NCBI RefSeq assembly: GCF_900566085.1
Contig: NZ_UPHT01000004.1
Coordinates: forward strand, 36,715-100,714
Source of the DNA: Mycobacterium attenuatum
GTDB lineage: Bacteria; Actinomycetota; Actinomycetes; Mycobacteriales; Mycobacteriaceae
Direction: 5' to 3'
DNA length: 64,000 nt
Shown here: positions 32,483 to 45,219 of the stretch, one piece after another
Layout of the letters: each line of letters opens with the position of its first letter
How positions within the stretch are numbered: the first letter of the stretch is position 1
The notes under the pieces: model-generated
What the model was told of the DNA's origin: nothing
The model's database searches: none
What the model saw: the letters and a program-made list of their open reading frames with translations, nothing else
Translations under genes and position numbers: made by a program

Positions 32483-33670
32483 TTAGCCGACACGTCCCGC
32501 CCCGGCGGCCTGTTCCAGCAGATCGGCCGCCAGGGCGGCGCTTTTGGCGGGAGGAGTCAACTGCGCGGCCAGTTCCCGGGCACGCGCGGTGCACCGCGCA
32601 GCAAGTATGGAACGCAAGCCGGCAACCAGCGATGCATGAGTAGTGGCTGAAAACGGCTGCCCGGTGCCAACTCCCAGCTGCTCGACCCCGGCCGCCCAGA
32701 TCGGCTGGTCGAGCCAGAGCCACAGGATCAATGTCGGTATTCCGGCGCGCATCCCCGCGGCCGTGGTGCCGGCACCACCGTGATGTACCACTGCGCGGCA
32801 CGCCGGAAGGACGGCCGCATGGTTGACCGCGTCGACCACTTTGATGTGGCCGGTATCCGGAACATCACCGAATTCGTTGGCGCCCAGGCAAATCAACGCT
32901 CGCTCGCCCAATTCGGCACAGGCCGCACCGACCTTGGCGATCGTGTCGGCTACCGAGGAGAGCGGTGTACTGCCGAAGCCGAAATAGACCGGTGGTGCGC
33001 CCGCGGCGATCCAGCGCAAGACCTCCTGGTCGGCGTCTGTGGGAAGCTCCAGTGTCAGCGTACCGACGAAGGGCCGTCGTTCGGCCGGGTCCACCCACTC
33101 GGCCGCCTGTCCGGGCAGGCAGAGCTGGTCATAGGCCTGCATTTCCAAAATCGGTTGTGGTTGGTCGAACTCGGGCAGCCCCAGCGCACTGCGCTGGTTG
33201 CCATCGACCTCGGTGGTGATCGCCGCTGCCATACCTCCTGGCGCCCAGATGCGTGCCGGGAAGAAATGCAATGCGGCCGCTGAAATACCGTGATATTCAG
33301 CAACATTGGCTGCCAAATGCTGTTCGTTGTAGCTTGCCAGTACCACATCGGCACCATCTGTGAGTGCCGTCAGGGTGGCAGTTTTGTCCCGGTTGACCTT
33401 GGTGACATGCTCGATCACGTTGGACAGCAAGCTCATCGGATTGATGCCCCGCGTCGCGACGTCGCGGACGAGATCCATGGCCGGATTCAGCTGCTCACGC
33501 GAGTCCGGGCCGTAGGGCACTGCGGTGAGCCCCGTCGATTCGACGAAACCGACCATATTGGGCGGGACGGCCAGAAGTACGTCATGACGCCGGCGCCGTA
33601 ACTCGCGACCGACGGCGGCGCCGGGCTCGACATCACCTCGGCCTCCGTAGCCGACCACCACAACTTTCAA
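32483..33670 (-). CDS. GT1-family glycosyltransferase (Rv1524/Rv1526c type)
   Basis: 395 residues, GT-B fold. The N-terminal domain starts KVVVVGYGGRGDVEPGAAVG as in glycopeptidolipid and vancomycin glycosyltransferases. The C-terminal donor domain has VVHHGGAGTTAAGMRAGIP and TLILWLWLDQPIWAAGVEQL. It transfers a sugar from a nucleotide donor to a lipid or natural product. It starts 4 bp after the fadE stop and is likely the third gene of a tetR-fadE-GT operon. Confidence 0.88.
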   Translation of the reverse strand: MKVVVVGYGGRGDVEPGAAVGRELRRRRHDVLLAVPPNMVGFVESTGLTAVPYGPDSREQLNPAMDLVRDVATRGINPMSLLSNVIEHVTKVNRDKTATLTALTDGADVVLASYNEQHLAANVAEYHGISAAALHFFPARIWAPGGMAAAITTEVDGNQRSALGLPEFDQPQPILEMQAYDQLCLPGQAAEWVDPAERRPFVGTLTLELPTDADQEVLRWIAAGAPPVYFGFGSTPLSSVADTIAKVGAACAELGERALICLGANEFGDVPDTGHIKVVDAVNHAAVLPACRAVVHHGGAGTTAAGMRAGIPTLILWLWLDQPIWAAGVEQLGVGTGQPFSATTHASLVAGLRSILAARCTARARELAAQLTPPAKSAALAADLLEQAAGAGRVG

Positions 33671-33674
33671 CGCT

Positions 33675-34886
33675 CTACCGGATGGGCAGACCGGTCAGCG
33701 CCCGCGAGATCACCAGCCGCTGAATCTCACTGGTTCCTTCGAAGATCGTGAAGATCTTTGCGTCGCGATGCATCCGTTCAACGGGGTAGTCGCGGGTATA
33801 GCCGTTGCCGCCGAGGATCTGGATGGCCTCGTCGGTGACGTACACCGCGGTCTCGCTGGCCACCAGTTTGGCCATCGAGCCTTCCGCCGAGTCAAAATTC
33901 TGATTGTTGCGCGCCATCCAGCCAGCCCGCCACACCAGCAGACGGGCCGCGTCGATCCGGCTCTTCATGTCGGCCAACTTAAACGCCACCGCTTGGAACT
34001 CACCGATCTTTTGGCCGAATTGTTCCCGCTGACAAGCGTATTCGAGGGCATATTCGTAGGCAGCGCGGGCCACGCCGACGGCCATCGCCCCGACCGTGGG
34101 CCGCGTACGCTCGAAGGTCTTCATAGCCGCCTGGCCGCGCACGGAAGCACCGGATTTCGCCCTGGCGATCCGTGCCTCGAATTTCTCCCGGCCGCCCAGG
34201 ATCATGTCTTCGGGCAGCCTGACGTCGTCAAGCGTCACCTCGGCGGTGTGTGAAGCTCGGATGCCGTGCTTCTTGAACTTCTGCCCCTGGGCTAGGCCCT
34301 TGGTGGCGGGCGGGATGATGAAAGTGGCCTGGCCACGGGTGCCCAGCTCGGGATAGACGGATGCCACCACGATATGCACGTTGGCGATTCCGCCGTTCGT
34401 GGCCCACGTCTTGGTGCCGTTGAGCACCCATTCACCGGCCGCCTCGTCGTAGCGTGCGCGGGTGCGGATCGCGCCCACGTCAGACCCCGCGTCGGGCTCC
34501 GAGGAACAGAACGCGCCGAGCTTGGGATCGTCGGCCGTGCCGAACATTTCGGGCAGCCAGTGGCCCAGCTGTTCCGGAGTTCCGTTGCCCGCCAACGCGG
34601 CTGCGGCCAGGCCGGTGCCCATGATCGACAGCGCGATGCCGGCGTCGCCCCAGAACATCTCCTCGAACGCGGTGAGCATCCCCAGACCCGTCGGTTCGGC
34701 TGCCTGTTGCCCGAAGAAATCCGGGGAATAGAGGCCGACCTTGGCGGCCTCCTGGATGACCGGCCACGGAGTTTCTTCGCGTTCGTCCCATTCGGCGGCC
34801 GCCGGGCGGATCACATCGGCCGCGAACTCGTGCACCCAGTCGCGCACCTGGATCACGTCGTCGCTCAGCTGCAGTGAGAATGTCAT
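33675..34886 (-). CDS. Acyl-CoA dehydrogenase
   Basis: 403 residues. FAD-binding and catalytic motifs: [53 protein letters not shown] and C-terminal [20 protein letters not shown] with YTRDYPVE supplying the base region. It oxidises acyl-CoA to enoyl-CoA. Directly follows a tetR gene and precedes a glycosyltransferase gene, so the substrate may be a lipid or steroid side chain specific to that operon. Confidence 0.93.
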   Translation of the reverse strand: MTFSLQLSDDVIQVRDWVHEFAADVIRPAAAEWDEREETPWPVIQEAAKVGLYSPDFFGQQAAEPTGLGMLTAFEEMFWGDAGIALSIMGTGLAAAALAGNGTPEQLGHWLPEMFGTADDPKLGAFCSSEPDAGSDVGAIRTRARYDEAAGEWVLNGTKTWATNGGIANVHIVVASVYPELGTRGQATFIIPPATKGLAQGQKFKKHGIRASHTAEVTLDDVRLPEDMILGGREKFEARIARAKSGASVRGQAAMKTFERTRPTVGAMAVGVARAAYEYALEYACQREQFGQKIGEFQAVAFKLADMKSRIDAARLLVWRAGWMARNNQNFDSAEGSMAKLVASETAVYVTDEAIQILGGNGYTRDYPVERMHRDAKIFTIFEGTSEIQRLVISRALTGLPIR

Positions 34887-34913
34887 GGTTGTACTCCTGA
34901 GATTGTCTAGTGC

Positions 34914-35519
34914 TCAACGGGTATCGGCGTAACGCACGAGGACGCTGACCGTCTGGTTCACCCACGCCTCGAAATAACGAGCGTCCTCGATGTTTCCGGG
35001 GGTGCGGCCGGTCAATGCCTGCAGGGTGGCGGCATGGGACAACGACGCGATGGCGACGGCCGCTGCGGCTTCCGGGTCCGGGATTCGGGTACGGCCGGAG
35101 CGGTTGGACGCAGCCAATTCGTCGGCGAAGCGCTGGTAGGCGTTGTCGGTAATGACCTGCCATGTCTTCTCGTCGAGATCACCGAGTGCATCGGGTTCGC
35201 GCAGCATGACTTTGAGTAAGTCTTCGCTTTGTTTCAAGTTGTTCCAGATCAACTGGCCGGCAGTGCGCACCGCCTGCTCGACACTGTCCGGTTGCCCGGC
35301 GTCGTATTGCTCCCGGGCGGCCACGATGCTGGCGATCCGGTGCGTCACCGCGGCCTCGAGCAGTTCTCGCTTGGAGCTGAAGTGCTTGTAGAGCGCACCC
35401 GATCCGGGCGCTAGCCCGGACGCGCGCTGGATGTCGGCAACCGACGTGGCCGCATAGCCTTTGGCGGCAAAAAGCTTCAGTGCTGCCGACAGCAGTCGGT
35501 CGCGTCCCGATACGGGCAT
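34914..35519 (-). CDS. TetR-family regulator
   Basis: 201 residues from ATG 35519 (MPVSGRDRLLSAALKLFAAK), chosen over the longer frame because homologous proteins start here and the operator-like repeat lies just upstream. HTH: TSVADIQRASGLAPGSGALY KHFSSK. The C-terminal ligand domain is generic. It probably controls itself and the fadE-glycosyltransferase genes that follow in the same direction 27 bp later. Confidence 0.88.
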   Translation of the reverse strand: MPVSGRDRLLSAALKLFAAKGYAATSVADIQRASGLAPGSGALYKHFSSKRELLEAAVTHRIASIVAAREQYDAGQPDSVEQAVRTAGQLIWNNLKQSEDLLKVMLREPDALGDLDEKTWQVITDNAYQRFADELAASNRSGRTRIPDPEAAAAVAIASLSHAATLQALTGRTPGNIEDARYFEAWVNQTVSVLVRYADTR

Positions 35520-35520
35520 A

Positions 35521-35536
35521 GTGAGAGAATACTCAC
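35521..35536. promoter_or_regulatory. Inverted repeat, candidate TetR operator
   Basis: GTGAG - AGAATA - CTCAC immediately upstream of the tetR ATG, ending 16 bp before it on the minus strand. Position fits autoregulation. Confidence 0.45.
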
Positions 35537-35624
35537 TCACCGGGATGCGGGCAAGCGCATGCTTGTGCGACCGCGGCGTGCACACACTGCCGCGGGCAAG
35601 GCCGTAGTCGCCCCCGCAGGCACG

Positions 35625-36905
35625 TCAGAAAAAGAATCCGGCATACGGCGCCTCCGGCACCGCGAACAACCGATCCGCCATGGCGAGTACGGCTGGGTCG
35701 TCGGCCCGGGCCAGCCCCGCCGTCGCGAGACTGCGCCAGGTCGTGCCGCCGAGCAGAACCGCGGCGAGCCCGTCGGCGCCCACCAGTAACTGCGGGCGGC
35801 GCTGCGTCGGCTCGGCGCCGTCGCCGGTGACAGTGAAGCTGGTCGAATTACCCTGCAAGAGTGGATCATTGACCGCGATGGTGACGGAACCGTCGCCCGC
35901 ATATCGGCGTACGGAAAGCGCCTGGGAGGCGTCGACAATGCGCAGCCACGTCTCGTCGTATACCCGGGTGACCTTCGCCGCCCGCCGGTCGACGAGCAGC
36001 CACGGCAACGGATCGTCGACCGGCAGCATCCAGAACACCAAGCGATCAATGAGATCCAGCCCCAGCAGGAAGCGCAGCAGGCCCAGATAGGCATCCGCGG
36101 AAGGGGCGAAGAAATCCTCGACCGCGATGGTGCGCTGTTCGCTGACAAACCAGGTTTCGGTGTCGAGCGGGCGGTAGCGGACAAACCCCGACTCCGCTCC
36201 TGGCTCACCATGTACCGCGATATACCTGGGCCCGGGATGCGATTCGGTGCGCAGCTGCAAACCCCGCCACCAAACGTCTGCTCGCTCAACGGTTCCCGGC
36301 CGGGACAGCCCATTCGCGGCACAGATTCGGGGCAGGACGTCCCATGCTTGCGCGGTGTCGAGCAATCGCACCGGGCCCCCGGTCCCGACGCCCGGCCGTA
36401 GCGCGGCTCGCCGGGTGTCAACTTCGACGCTGTGCGCCGAACTTGCCACGCCGTAGCCAAACCGTTCATAGATCGTCGCCTCAGAAGCGCGCAGTGTCGC
36501 GACCACCTCGCCCCGTGCGGCGATGTCGTGCAGCTGATGACGGACGAGTTCGGTCGCGATACCTCGACGGGTGAACGACGGCAGCACGCCGATGTGTGTC
36601 ACGGCGGCGTGCCGCACCACGGCGCCCCCGGGAAGTGTCAGTCCGCAGGTGACGGCATCAGCCGTGCCGACCAGCTGCCGTCCGGCGAACGCGCCCACCG
36701 TACGGCCCGGCTCGAGCAGCGTGGTGATCTGGCCCGGTGCCAGCTCCGGCAGCGGCGGCAACCCGACCATGGCGGCGCGAAACAGCCCGGCCGCCGCGAC
36801 AAGGTCGTCTTCGCTGTCGAGAACACGGATCTCGATGCCCACACAGCCATCATGGCTGTTGCCCGCGACGACAGCGCGAGCGCCCTGGCTCGACACTAGC
36901 GACAA
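35625..36905 (-). CDS. Eis-like N-acetyltransferase
   Basis: Up to 426 residues; the conserved part begins near GTG 36842, so the first 21 residues may not be translated. Architecture of Eis: an N-terminal GNAT domain (AAVTHIGVLPSFTRRGIATE binds acetyl-CoA), a second GNAT-like region (VRLLDTAQAWDVLPRICAAN) and a C-terminal SCP-like domain ending in a free aromatic carboxy terminus (YAGFFF), which in Eis acts as the catalytic base. Eis proteins acetylate aminoglycosides and lysines. Substrate here unknown. Confidence 0.87.
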   Translation of the reverse strand: MSLVSSQGARAVVAGNSHDGCVGIEIRVLDSEDDLVAAAGLFRAAMVGLPPLPELAPGQITTLLEPGRTVGAFAGRQLVGTADAVTCGLTLPGGAVVRHAAVTHIGVLPSFTRRGIATELVRHQLHDIAARGEVVATLRASEATIYERFGYGVASSAHSVEVDTRRAALRPGVGTGGPVRLLDTAQAWDVLPRICAANGLSRPGTVERADVWWRGLQLRTESHPGPRYIAVHGEPGAESGFVRYRPLDTETWFVSEQRTIAVEDFFAPSADAYLGLLRFLLGLDLIDRLVFWMLPVDDPLPWLLVDRRAAKVTRVYDETWLRIVDASQALSVRRYAGDGSVTIAVNDPLLQGNSTSFTVTGDGAEPTQRRPQLLVGADGLAAVLLGGTTWRSLATAGLARADDPAVLAMADRLFAVPEAPYAGFFF

Positions 36906-36920
36906 CCCGGCCGAGCTGAA

Positions 36921-37325
36921 TCACTTCCGGAGCGACGGTTCGGCCGCGGGCGCCATCTTCAGATAATGGCTGACGTTGAATCGGTCGAAGGCGCGTTTCC
37001 GTCGCGGGGCCAGCTGCCCGGCCGCAGCGGCCCCGTCCAGGATCTGCGGGTCGACGGCCTTATACGTTTTTCCGTGGACGCGGATCGTGGCATGCCCCGC
37101 CGCCAAGACATTTCGCAGCCAATCGGTGTGTGTGCCGTAGGGCAGCGGAATGATGAAGCCGTCGGTTACTCGTTCCGCCACCACGGGTGTGGCGTACCTC
37201 TTGCCAGTGCGACGTCCGGTGTGCTCGATGACGCTGGCGTACCAGTACCTTCGGCCGGCCAGCAGCATCATCGCTGGATTCAGCAGGTGCTTATTGAACA
37301 CTCGCACGGCATCCAGGACCGCCAT
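36921..37325 (-). CDS. Deazaflavin (F420)-dependent nitroreductase family protein
   Basis: 134 residues from ATG 37325, preceded by GAAAGAAGG. Ddn/DUF385 family split beta-barrel: VIEHTGRRTGKRYATPVVAE and FIIPLPYGTHTDWLRNVLAAG are the F420 and fold signatures. Relatives reduce quinones or nitro compounds such as pretomanid using F420H2. The gap 37326-37549 holds nothing recognisable. Confidence 0.88.
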   Translation of the reverse strand: MAVLDAVRVFNKHLLNPAMMLLAGRRYWYASVIEHTGRRTGKRYATPVVAERVTDGFIIPLPYGTHTDWLRNVLAAGHATIRVHGKTYKAVDPQILDGAAAAGQLAPRRKRAFDRFNVSHYLKMAPAAEPSLRK

Positions 37326-37549
37326 GATGAACCTTCTTTCTCGGCGGAGCACCGATTACCGGCGATCGAAATCGTCTCGCGCAGTTCGGTCTTCAGCCCT
37401 GCACCAGGGTAGGTCCGTCAAGGCGGCCGACCTAGGGCCGTTGGTCCCCCGGGCGCCTAGCGTGGTGCCGACAATTCTGCTGCCCTGCTTCGCCGATGAT
37501 GCCCGGCCGACCGAGCCTGAGCCGTCGCTGTATGCGGCGCAGGAGGGTG

Positions 37550-39787
<2,238 letters not shown>

Positions 39788-39952
39788 CGGTGTGTCTCCC
39801 GGCGTCGCTATTGGTCAGATTCGAAGGCTCAGCGTTGGATCGGCGCCTAACCAGTATCGCGGCTCCATTGTGCCGAAAATCATTCGGGCAGTGTTCGCTG
39901 CGTCTGCCCCGATTCCATGAGCGCGACGGCACTGGCCACACCAGCCACTCGG

Positions 39953-41578
39953 TTAACGTGAGCTCTGCTCGGCCGGCGCCGCGGCGGCGTGTGCTCCGGC
40001 GCGGCGGCCCGAGAACACACAGTCGGCGAGCGAGAGCCCGCTGACGTACGAATTGGAGCAGATTCCGGCCGCGGTGCGTCCCGCGCTGAACAGCCCCGGA
40101 ATGGGCTCCCCGGATTCGTTGACCACGGCTCCGCTGCGCTCGTCGACTCGGATACCGCCGAGGGTCAGCATCGGGGTGGGATTGAGCAGGCTTGGCCGCA
40201 CCGAAATGTTGAGTAGGGTGAACGGCGCCTGGCTGATCCGGCGGACAAACTCGGCGGGTTTGCCGGCGGGGTCCGGTGCGCCGGCGTCGATCGCGGCATT
40301 GTGCGCCGCGACCGTGGCTACCAGGCCGTCGGGATCGATACCGGCCGCCTTCGCGACCTCGGGCAGCGACGGCGCCGTCACCGCGTCGGCCAACATCAGC
40401 GCCGCAACCTGAGCGCGTTGAAACCACAACGGCTGCGTGATCATTTGACGCCGGGCCTCTCGCATCAATGCGGCATCGGCGAGAAGCCAACCGGCGCCGT
40501 CGTGCTGCCGGATTATTGCTTGCCCGACCGCGGCTCCGTAGCGACTTTCGTCGATGACGCGGTGCCCGCCCCGGTCCACGATGACGGCGCCGATGAACGC
40601 GCTCGGCGGGGTGATGAAGCGCCAGGCCGAGACATTGTCCATCCGGTCGGTGACCGCTCCGGCGCTCTGCGCGAGCGCGATGCCGCTACCGTCGTCGCCG
40701 CTGGTGCCCAGTTGCAAGCCGCCCACGTATTGGGGTGCGAAGCGCTGCACCCACTCGGTGTTCGCGATGAAACCGCCGGCGCAGACGATCACGGCGCGGC
40801 GCGCATCGATGCGGACCGGCTGGGCGTAGCGCCGCTCGAGCCTTCGCAGCTGTCCTTCCATCAGCCGGCGAAGCGGCGGGTAGTAGATACCCGGCTTTGT
40901 CGAAAGTTTTGCTGCCGCCGCGTAAAGACGCTGAACAGGCGCTGGTGCGAAGCGCATGGTGCGCGCATCGATTCCGGTTACCCGACCGGAGGAATCCTGG
41001 ATCAGGTTCGTCACCGTGGTCTGGGGCCAGAACCGAACACCAAGGGCCAGTGCGGCTTTGGCTAACGGCTCATACAGCTTCCGGCCCGAAGTGCCGCGGC
41101 CCTGCACGCGATGACCGCGCTGGACGGGCGGGGTGTGGCAGCGAAACGCGCCGGCGTTTTCACTACCCGAGTGATACAGGTAGTAGCGGTTGTTCGGAAA
41201 AGAGGTCTTGTACGGGCACGATGCGGGGCTGAACGGCACCCCGTAGCTGCTCAGCCAGTCGATCATCTCGGGGCTGGAGCGCACGAACGACTCCAGGGTT
41301 TCCTGGCTGACGGCATCACCGACTTCGAGGCGGAGATAGGCCAGCATTTGCTCGGGGCTGTCTTTGACCCCGGCCTGCTGCTGAACTGTGGTGCCGCCGC
41401 CGGCGTAGATGATCCCGCCCGCTATCGCCGTTGCGCCACCACCATTGGCGCGGTCCAGCGCGATGACGTCTGCGCCGCGTTCGCGGGCGGCGATGGCCGC
41501 GCATTCACCTGCTGCGCCGAACCCGATCACCACGACATCGGCGGATTCGCAGATGCGCGCCGACTTGTCGCCAGCCAT
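39953..41578 (-). CDS. FAD-dependent steroid dehydrogenase-like flavoprotein (KstD/fumarate reductase family)
   Basis: 541 residues from ATG 41578, preceded by GGAAGGA. Rossmann FAD motif DVVVIGFGAAGECAAIAARE, and the C-terminal FAD motif GLFSAGRTAAGICSNSYVSG. Body motifs such as GGGATAIAGGIIYAGGGT and RRAVIVCAGGFIANTEW are those of 3-ketosteroid delta-1-dehydrogenases and flavocytochrome c-like reductases. A perfect KstR-type box 40 bp upstream supports a role in cholesterol or steroid breakdown. Confidence 0.87.
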   Translation of the reverse strand: MAGDKSARICESADVVVIGFGAAGECAAIAARERGADVIALDRANGGGATAIAGGIIYAGGGTTVQQQAGVKDSPEQMLAYLRLEVGDAVSQETLESFVRSSPEMIDWLSSYGVPFSPASCPYKTSFPNNRYYLYHSGSENAGAFRCHTPPVQRGHRVQGRGTSGRKLYEPLAKAALALGVRFWPQTTVTNLIQDSSGRVTGIDARTMRFAPAPVQRLYAAAAKLSTKPGIYYPPLRRLMEGQLRRLERRYAQPVRIDARRAVIVCAGGFIANTEWVQRFAPQYVGGLQLGTSGDDGSGIALAQSAGAVTDRMDNVSAWRFITPPSAFIGAVIVDRGGHRVIDESRYGAAVGQAIIRQHDGAGWLLADAALMREARRQMITQPLWFQRAQVAALMLADAVTAPSLPEVAKAAGIDPDGLVATVAAHNAAIDAGAPDPAGKPAEFVRRISQAPFTLLNISVRPSLLNPTPMLTLGGIRVDERSGAVVNESGEPIPGLFSAGRTAAGICSNSYVSGLSLADCVFSGRRAGAHAAAAPAEQSSR

Positions 41579-41617
41579 GCCAGTCCTTCCGCTCGGGTTG
41601 CGCGTTGTGGGGTGCAC

Positions 41618-41631
41618 TGTAACAGGTTCTA
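41618..41631. promoter_or_regulatory. KstR box
   Basis: TGTAACAGGTTCTA fits the published KstR consensus TnnAACnnGTTnnA at every fixed position. It lies 40 bp upstream of the flavoprotein ATG. The rest of 41579-41965 shows no gene. Confidence 0.7.
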
Positions 41632-41965
41632 ATACTGACTCCATCTCGGTCGAGCGCGTCGAATCCGGGGTGCCTGAGGAGGTAGTTCGCAGCCCAGGAC
41701 GATGGCCGCAGCGGAGTGCGGCAGGGGGCGTTGTCGGCGGCCGAGTCGCCCGATGCGAGACAAGATTTGATCGTTCTCATTTCCCTAGAATCTCGACACC
41801 AAGCTCCAAGCCCACGCTGGAATCTCACCGCTTGTTGCTCGGTCGCGTTGAAGACCGGGGAAGGCGGGACATCTGACGTCCTCATACGCTGAGGTACGAC
41901 TCCACATCAGCAATGGGCCAGAGCCGGCTTGGAGCCGCAAGGTCTCCCACGCGGAAGGACAGCCA

Positions 41966-42349
41966 GTGGACGGCCCCGCGATTGGCAGGACGACGCGGCC
42001 GCATTGGTTGCGCACTGGGTACAAGTTCTTTCCTTATGCTGCACACCAGTCCGGTCAGTGGTGGGTGCTGCGACTCAACCACGGATTCCCGGAGCACGAC
42101 TTGTACACCCTATTCATCGACGGCAGGGCCGTTGCCGACATCACGGGTGAACTCGACGACCGATCCCCGTTGGTCGCTGCTGTGGCTGTGCTTAAGCCGT
42201 ACGATCACGAGGCCGCCGAACCGGTGCTTGATGCAGAAGCGGCCGCCGCGGTGGTGAATACCGTCTCGTGCTATGTCAACTACGGCAGCGAATACGACAA
42301 GCCATGCAACTATTGCTCCGATAACTACGACGGCATGGCCCAAAGCTAA
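41966..42349 (+). CDS. Conserved hypothetical protein
   Basis: 127 residues from GTG 41966, preceded by GGAAGGA. Sequence WWVLRLNHGFPEHDLYTLFI and GRAVADITGELDDRS looks like a folded cytoplasmic alpha/beta protein. Cysteines near the end (SCYVN, PCNYCSDN) could bind metal. I cannot name a family. The overlapping minus-strand frames are poorer in sequence character. Confidence 0.6.
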   Translation: MDGPAIGRTTRPHWLRTGYKFFPYAAHQSGQWWVLRLNHGFPEHDLYTLFIDGRAVADITGELDDRSPLVAAVAVLKPYDHEAAEPVLDAEAAAAVVNTVSCYVNYGSEYDKPCNYCSDNYDGMAQS

Positions 42350-42435
42350 GCGGGCAGCGCCAAAGCGGAGATTCACACGCTAGCGCTAGATATCAGCTTC
42401 TGCGAAGCAGGACTCGTAAAACTAATTTAGTAGGG

Positions 42436-42618
42436 CTAGCTCGGCTCGTACGCCGCGGCGGGATCATCCGCGACTACGGTTGTAGCCCAATTCTTCGACA
42501 CCGGCCGAGGCACTCCGTCGCGCAGGTCGATGATGGCTCCCTCTGCCGTATAACCCTCGATCGGCCGCCGGGTGTAGCGATGGGGGAATATTGCCGGTTT
42601 GTAGTAGCTTTCGAACAA
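42436..42618 (-). CDS. Small ORF after the amidohydrolase, uncertain
   Basis: 60 residues from TTG (LFESYYKPAIFPHRYTRRPI...GAIIDLRDGVPRP). The amino-acid make-up looks protein-like rather than like an antisense shadow and it lies 8 bp after the amidohydrolase stop, but there is no good ribosome binding site. It might be the remnant of a longer gene. The gap 42350-42435 is AT-richer than average and holds nothing clear. Confidence 0.3.
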   Translation of the reverse strand: MFESYYKPAIFPHRYTRRPIEGYTAEGAIIDLRDGVPRPVSKNWATTVVADDPAAAYEPS

Positions 42619-42626
42619 CTCGGTGG

Positions 42627-44399
42627 CTAGCGCGCGCCGCGCACCAGGCGGCCCGGGCGGGCACCGGTGTCTACGCCGTCACGGCGCGTGACCCTCCCGC
42701 TGACGATCGTGGCGGTGTATCCGCTTGCGCCCTGCAATATTCGGTGGCCACCGGCCGGCAGGTCGTAGGCCATTGCCGCGGGGTGCAGGGTGAGTTTGTC
42801 CATGTCGATGACATTGAGGTCGGCCTTCTTTCCGGGCGCGATGGTGCCGCGGTCGGTGAGGCCGAACAGCTGCGCCGTGTCGCGGGACTGCTTACGAATC
42901 ACGTACTCCAGCGGCAGCCGGTCCCCGCGCCGACGATCGCGCGCCCAATGGGTCAGCAGAAACGTGGGATAGGAAGCGTCGCAGATCATCCCGCAGTGGG
43001 CGCCGCCGTCGGAAAGCCCCAGCACCCCGGCGGGGTGCAACATCATCTCCCGAATCGCATCGCAGTTGCCGTCGGCGTAGTTGAACAGCGGCAGCATCAA
43101 CATGGTAGTCGCGTCCGCCTCGAGCATCAGGTCATAGAGGGTTGCCAGCGGGCACTCGCCCCGCGCGGCCGCGATCGCGGCGACCGTGCGGTCGGCCGTG
43201 GGCTCGTAGTCGGGCGGATCGCCGAGCGCGTAAAGACGTCCCAGGGCGTGCTGAACGAAGGCGGACATGCCGTCGAACAGCACCGTCGGGTCGATGGGCA
43301 GATCTTCTTCGGCGAGAATGGCGGCTTTGACCGCCGGGTCGGCGAGCCGCTGTGCCAGCTCGTCGCGGCCGCATTGCGACTTGATCCGGCGGTAAGTGGG
43401 CCGATGGCCGAAGGCGTGGTGTCCGCGAAAGCCGATCATCATGCCGAAGGGGCGCGCCGCGATCTGCGGATGCAGGCGGCTGCCCGCCTGGTGCGCGGCC
43501 GCCGACAGGTCCAGCTGCTCGCGCCACAGGTTCGGGTCGGCATCGACCTGGATGAGCGCGAACGACACCGGCCGGTCGATCTCACCACTCAACCGCCGCA
43601 TCCAATCCAGTTCCCGCTTCGGCCCGACGATGTCCTCGCCCGCTGCCCCCTGCGGGGCCAGCTCGAAGACGGCCTGGCCGCCTGCGGCCATGGCGCGTCC
43701 GAGGCCAAACAGCTCGTCTTCGGCGGCGAAGGTGCCGGGCACCGGTTCGCCGTCCATCGCTCGGTGTGCCAGCGTGCGGGATGTCGAAAAGCCCAGCGCG
43801 CCGGCTTCGACCGCCTCGGTGACCAGCCGGCTCATCGCCGCGATGTCGTCAGCGGTCGCCGGCTGGTTTCGGGCCCCGCGCTCACCCATCGTGTAAGCGC
43901 GCACGGCGCCGTGGGGGAGCTGGCTGCCCACATCGATAGCGAACGTGCGGCTGTCGATCGCGTCGAGGTACTCGGGGTAGCTCTGCCAGCCCCAGGTGAT
44001 GCCCTCGGTCAGCGCGGTGCCGGGAATGTCCTCGACACCCTCCATCAACGTGATGAGCCAATCCTCCCGGCCCGGACGAACGGGTGCGAACCCCACCCCG
44101 CAATTGCCGGTGACCACCGTCGTGACCCCGTGCCCGCTCGCCGGTTCGAGCAAGCCGTCCCAACTCAGCTGACCGTCGTAGTGGGTGTGGATGTCGACGA
44201 AGCCGGGGGCCACCAATTGCCCTGTCGCGTAGATGGTTTCGGCGGCATCAGCCGTCTCCAGGCCGTCCATCGCAGAGTTGTTGGATCCGCGGCGGACAAC
44301 GTCGACGATCGTGCCGTCCTTGACGCCGATGTCAGCGCGATACCGCTGGGCGCCGGTGCCGTCCACGACGGTGCCGCCGACGATCTTCAGATCGAACAT
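42627..44399 (-). CDS. N-acyl-D-amino-acid deacylase-like amidohydrolase
   Basis: 590 residues from ATG 44399 ([20 protein letters not shown]). Metal site [20 protein letters not shown], then [26 protein letters not shown] and the C-terminal [17 protein letters not shown] typical of D-aminoacylases and dihydroorotase relatives. It removes acyl or carbamoyl groups from amides; similar to Rv2913c. Start preceded by GAGGGACG. Confidence 0.88.
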   Translation of the reverse strand: MFDLKIVGGTVVDGTGAQRYRADIGVKDGTIVDVVRRGSNNSAMDGLETADAAETIYATGQLVAPGFVDIHTHYDGQLSWDGLLEPASGHGVTTVVTGNCGVGFAPVRPGREDWLITLMEGVEDIPGTALTEGITWGWQSYPEYLDAIDSRTFAIDVGSQLPHGAVRAYTMGERGARNQPATADDIAAMSRLVTEAVEAGALGFSTSRTLAHRAMDGEPVPGTFAAEDELFGLGRAMAAGGQAVFELAPQGAAGEDIVGPKRELDWMRRLSGEIDRPVSFALIQVDADPNLWREQLDLSAAAHQAGSRLHPQIAARPFGMMIGFRGHHAFGHRPTYRRIKSQCGRDELAQRLADPAVKAAILAEEDLPIDPTVLFDGMSAFVQHALGRLYALGDPPDYEPTADRTVAAIAAARGECPLATLYDLMLEADATTMLMLPLFNYADGNCDAIREMMLHPAGVLGLSDGGAHCGMICDASYPTFLLTHWARDRRRGDRLPLEYVIRKQSRDTAQLFGLTDRGTIAPGKKADLNVIDMDKLTLHPAAMAYDLPAGGHRILQGASGYTATIVSGRVTRRDGVDTGARPGRLVRGAR

Positions 44400-44552
44400 G
44401 GCGTCCCTCTGAGTTCTCTTTCCGGTCACCGGCTGCGATGCGCGGCAGGCGGCAAACCCGGATCATTACGCTACGGCACGTAGCGTATGTGTCGACGGTA
44501 GGCGTCGCGACCCCTTGAGTCAACGAGGTCAAGCTGCGGGGCCGCGCTGAAT

Positions 44553-44930
44553 TCACTGTCCGGCAAGGCTGCTGAGGGCGCTATCAAGTGTCCGATAGAG
44601 GGGGAATACGGAATCGATGCCCATGATTTTGATCGGCCGGCTGGTGGCCGGGCCGTCGGCCACGACCGCGAAGCGGGTGGGGGCCACCACCTGAGCGTTG
44701 GCGGTCACGAGGACGGTCATTCCGGCGGAGGCTAGGAAGTCCACTTTGGACAGGTCGACGATCAGGGCCGCGGGGCCGGCGGCCAGCGCGGTCTGTATCG
44801 CCTCGGCGAGCTGTGGGGCGGTCAGCATGTCCACTTCGCCCGATACGGCCAGCACAACCGCATGATCTGCCTGGGATTGCTGGATGCCGAAAGCTGTCGG
44901 CGTTATCGGGTCGCCAGATTGTTCGATCAT
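44553..44930 (-). CDS. STAS-domain anti-sigma-factor antagonist
   Basis: 125 residues from ATG 44930. The STAS fold has HAVVLAVSGEVDMLTAPQLA and ALIVDLSKVDFLASAGMTVL; the Ser in DFLASAGM is the expected phosphorylation site. RPIKIMGIDSVFPLYRTLDS at the end matches RsfB-like proteins of the SigF pathway. It would bind and block an anti-sigma kinase. No sigma factor or kinase gene is next to it. The 289 bp upstream contain no gene. Confidence 0.88.
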   Translation of the reverse strand: MIEQSGDPITPTAFGIQQSQADHAVVLAVSGEVDMLTAPQLAEAIQTALAAGPAALIVDLSKVDFLASAGMTVLVTANAQVVAPTRFAVVADGPATSRPIKIMGIDSVFPLYRTLDSALSSLAGQ

Positions 44931-45219
44931 GCTGCGTCTCACATCCGTTGCTGGTGCGACATTGCTGGTTCCCAGGTGGGCACGGGGTGGGCCTGGGCAA
45001 ACCTGGGGCTGTTGTCTCAACCCTGTCGATCCTGCACAGCTGAGCCGCGATGTCACCTTGACAACAGCGGCCGAGGATCAGGGTAGCGATCCTCTTCCCG
45101 GGCCGGGATCGACCGAATGCCCATGTTACCTGTGGCGTTCGACGCTGTCGCCGGCCCGGTACGCGGCCCGCCCGGACAAACCTGGACCGGGATGACGGGG
45201 ACGTTGGTAGGTTCTGGGA

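Noticed and set aside
42591..44483. 630-residue plus-strand frame opposite the amidohydrolase
   Set aside because: The opposite strand has clear metal-site motifs; this frame has none.
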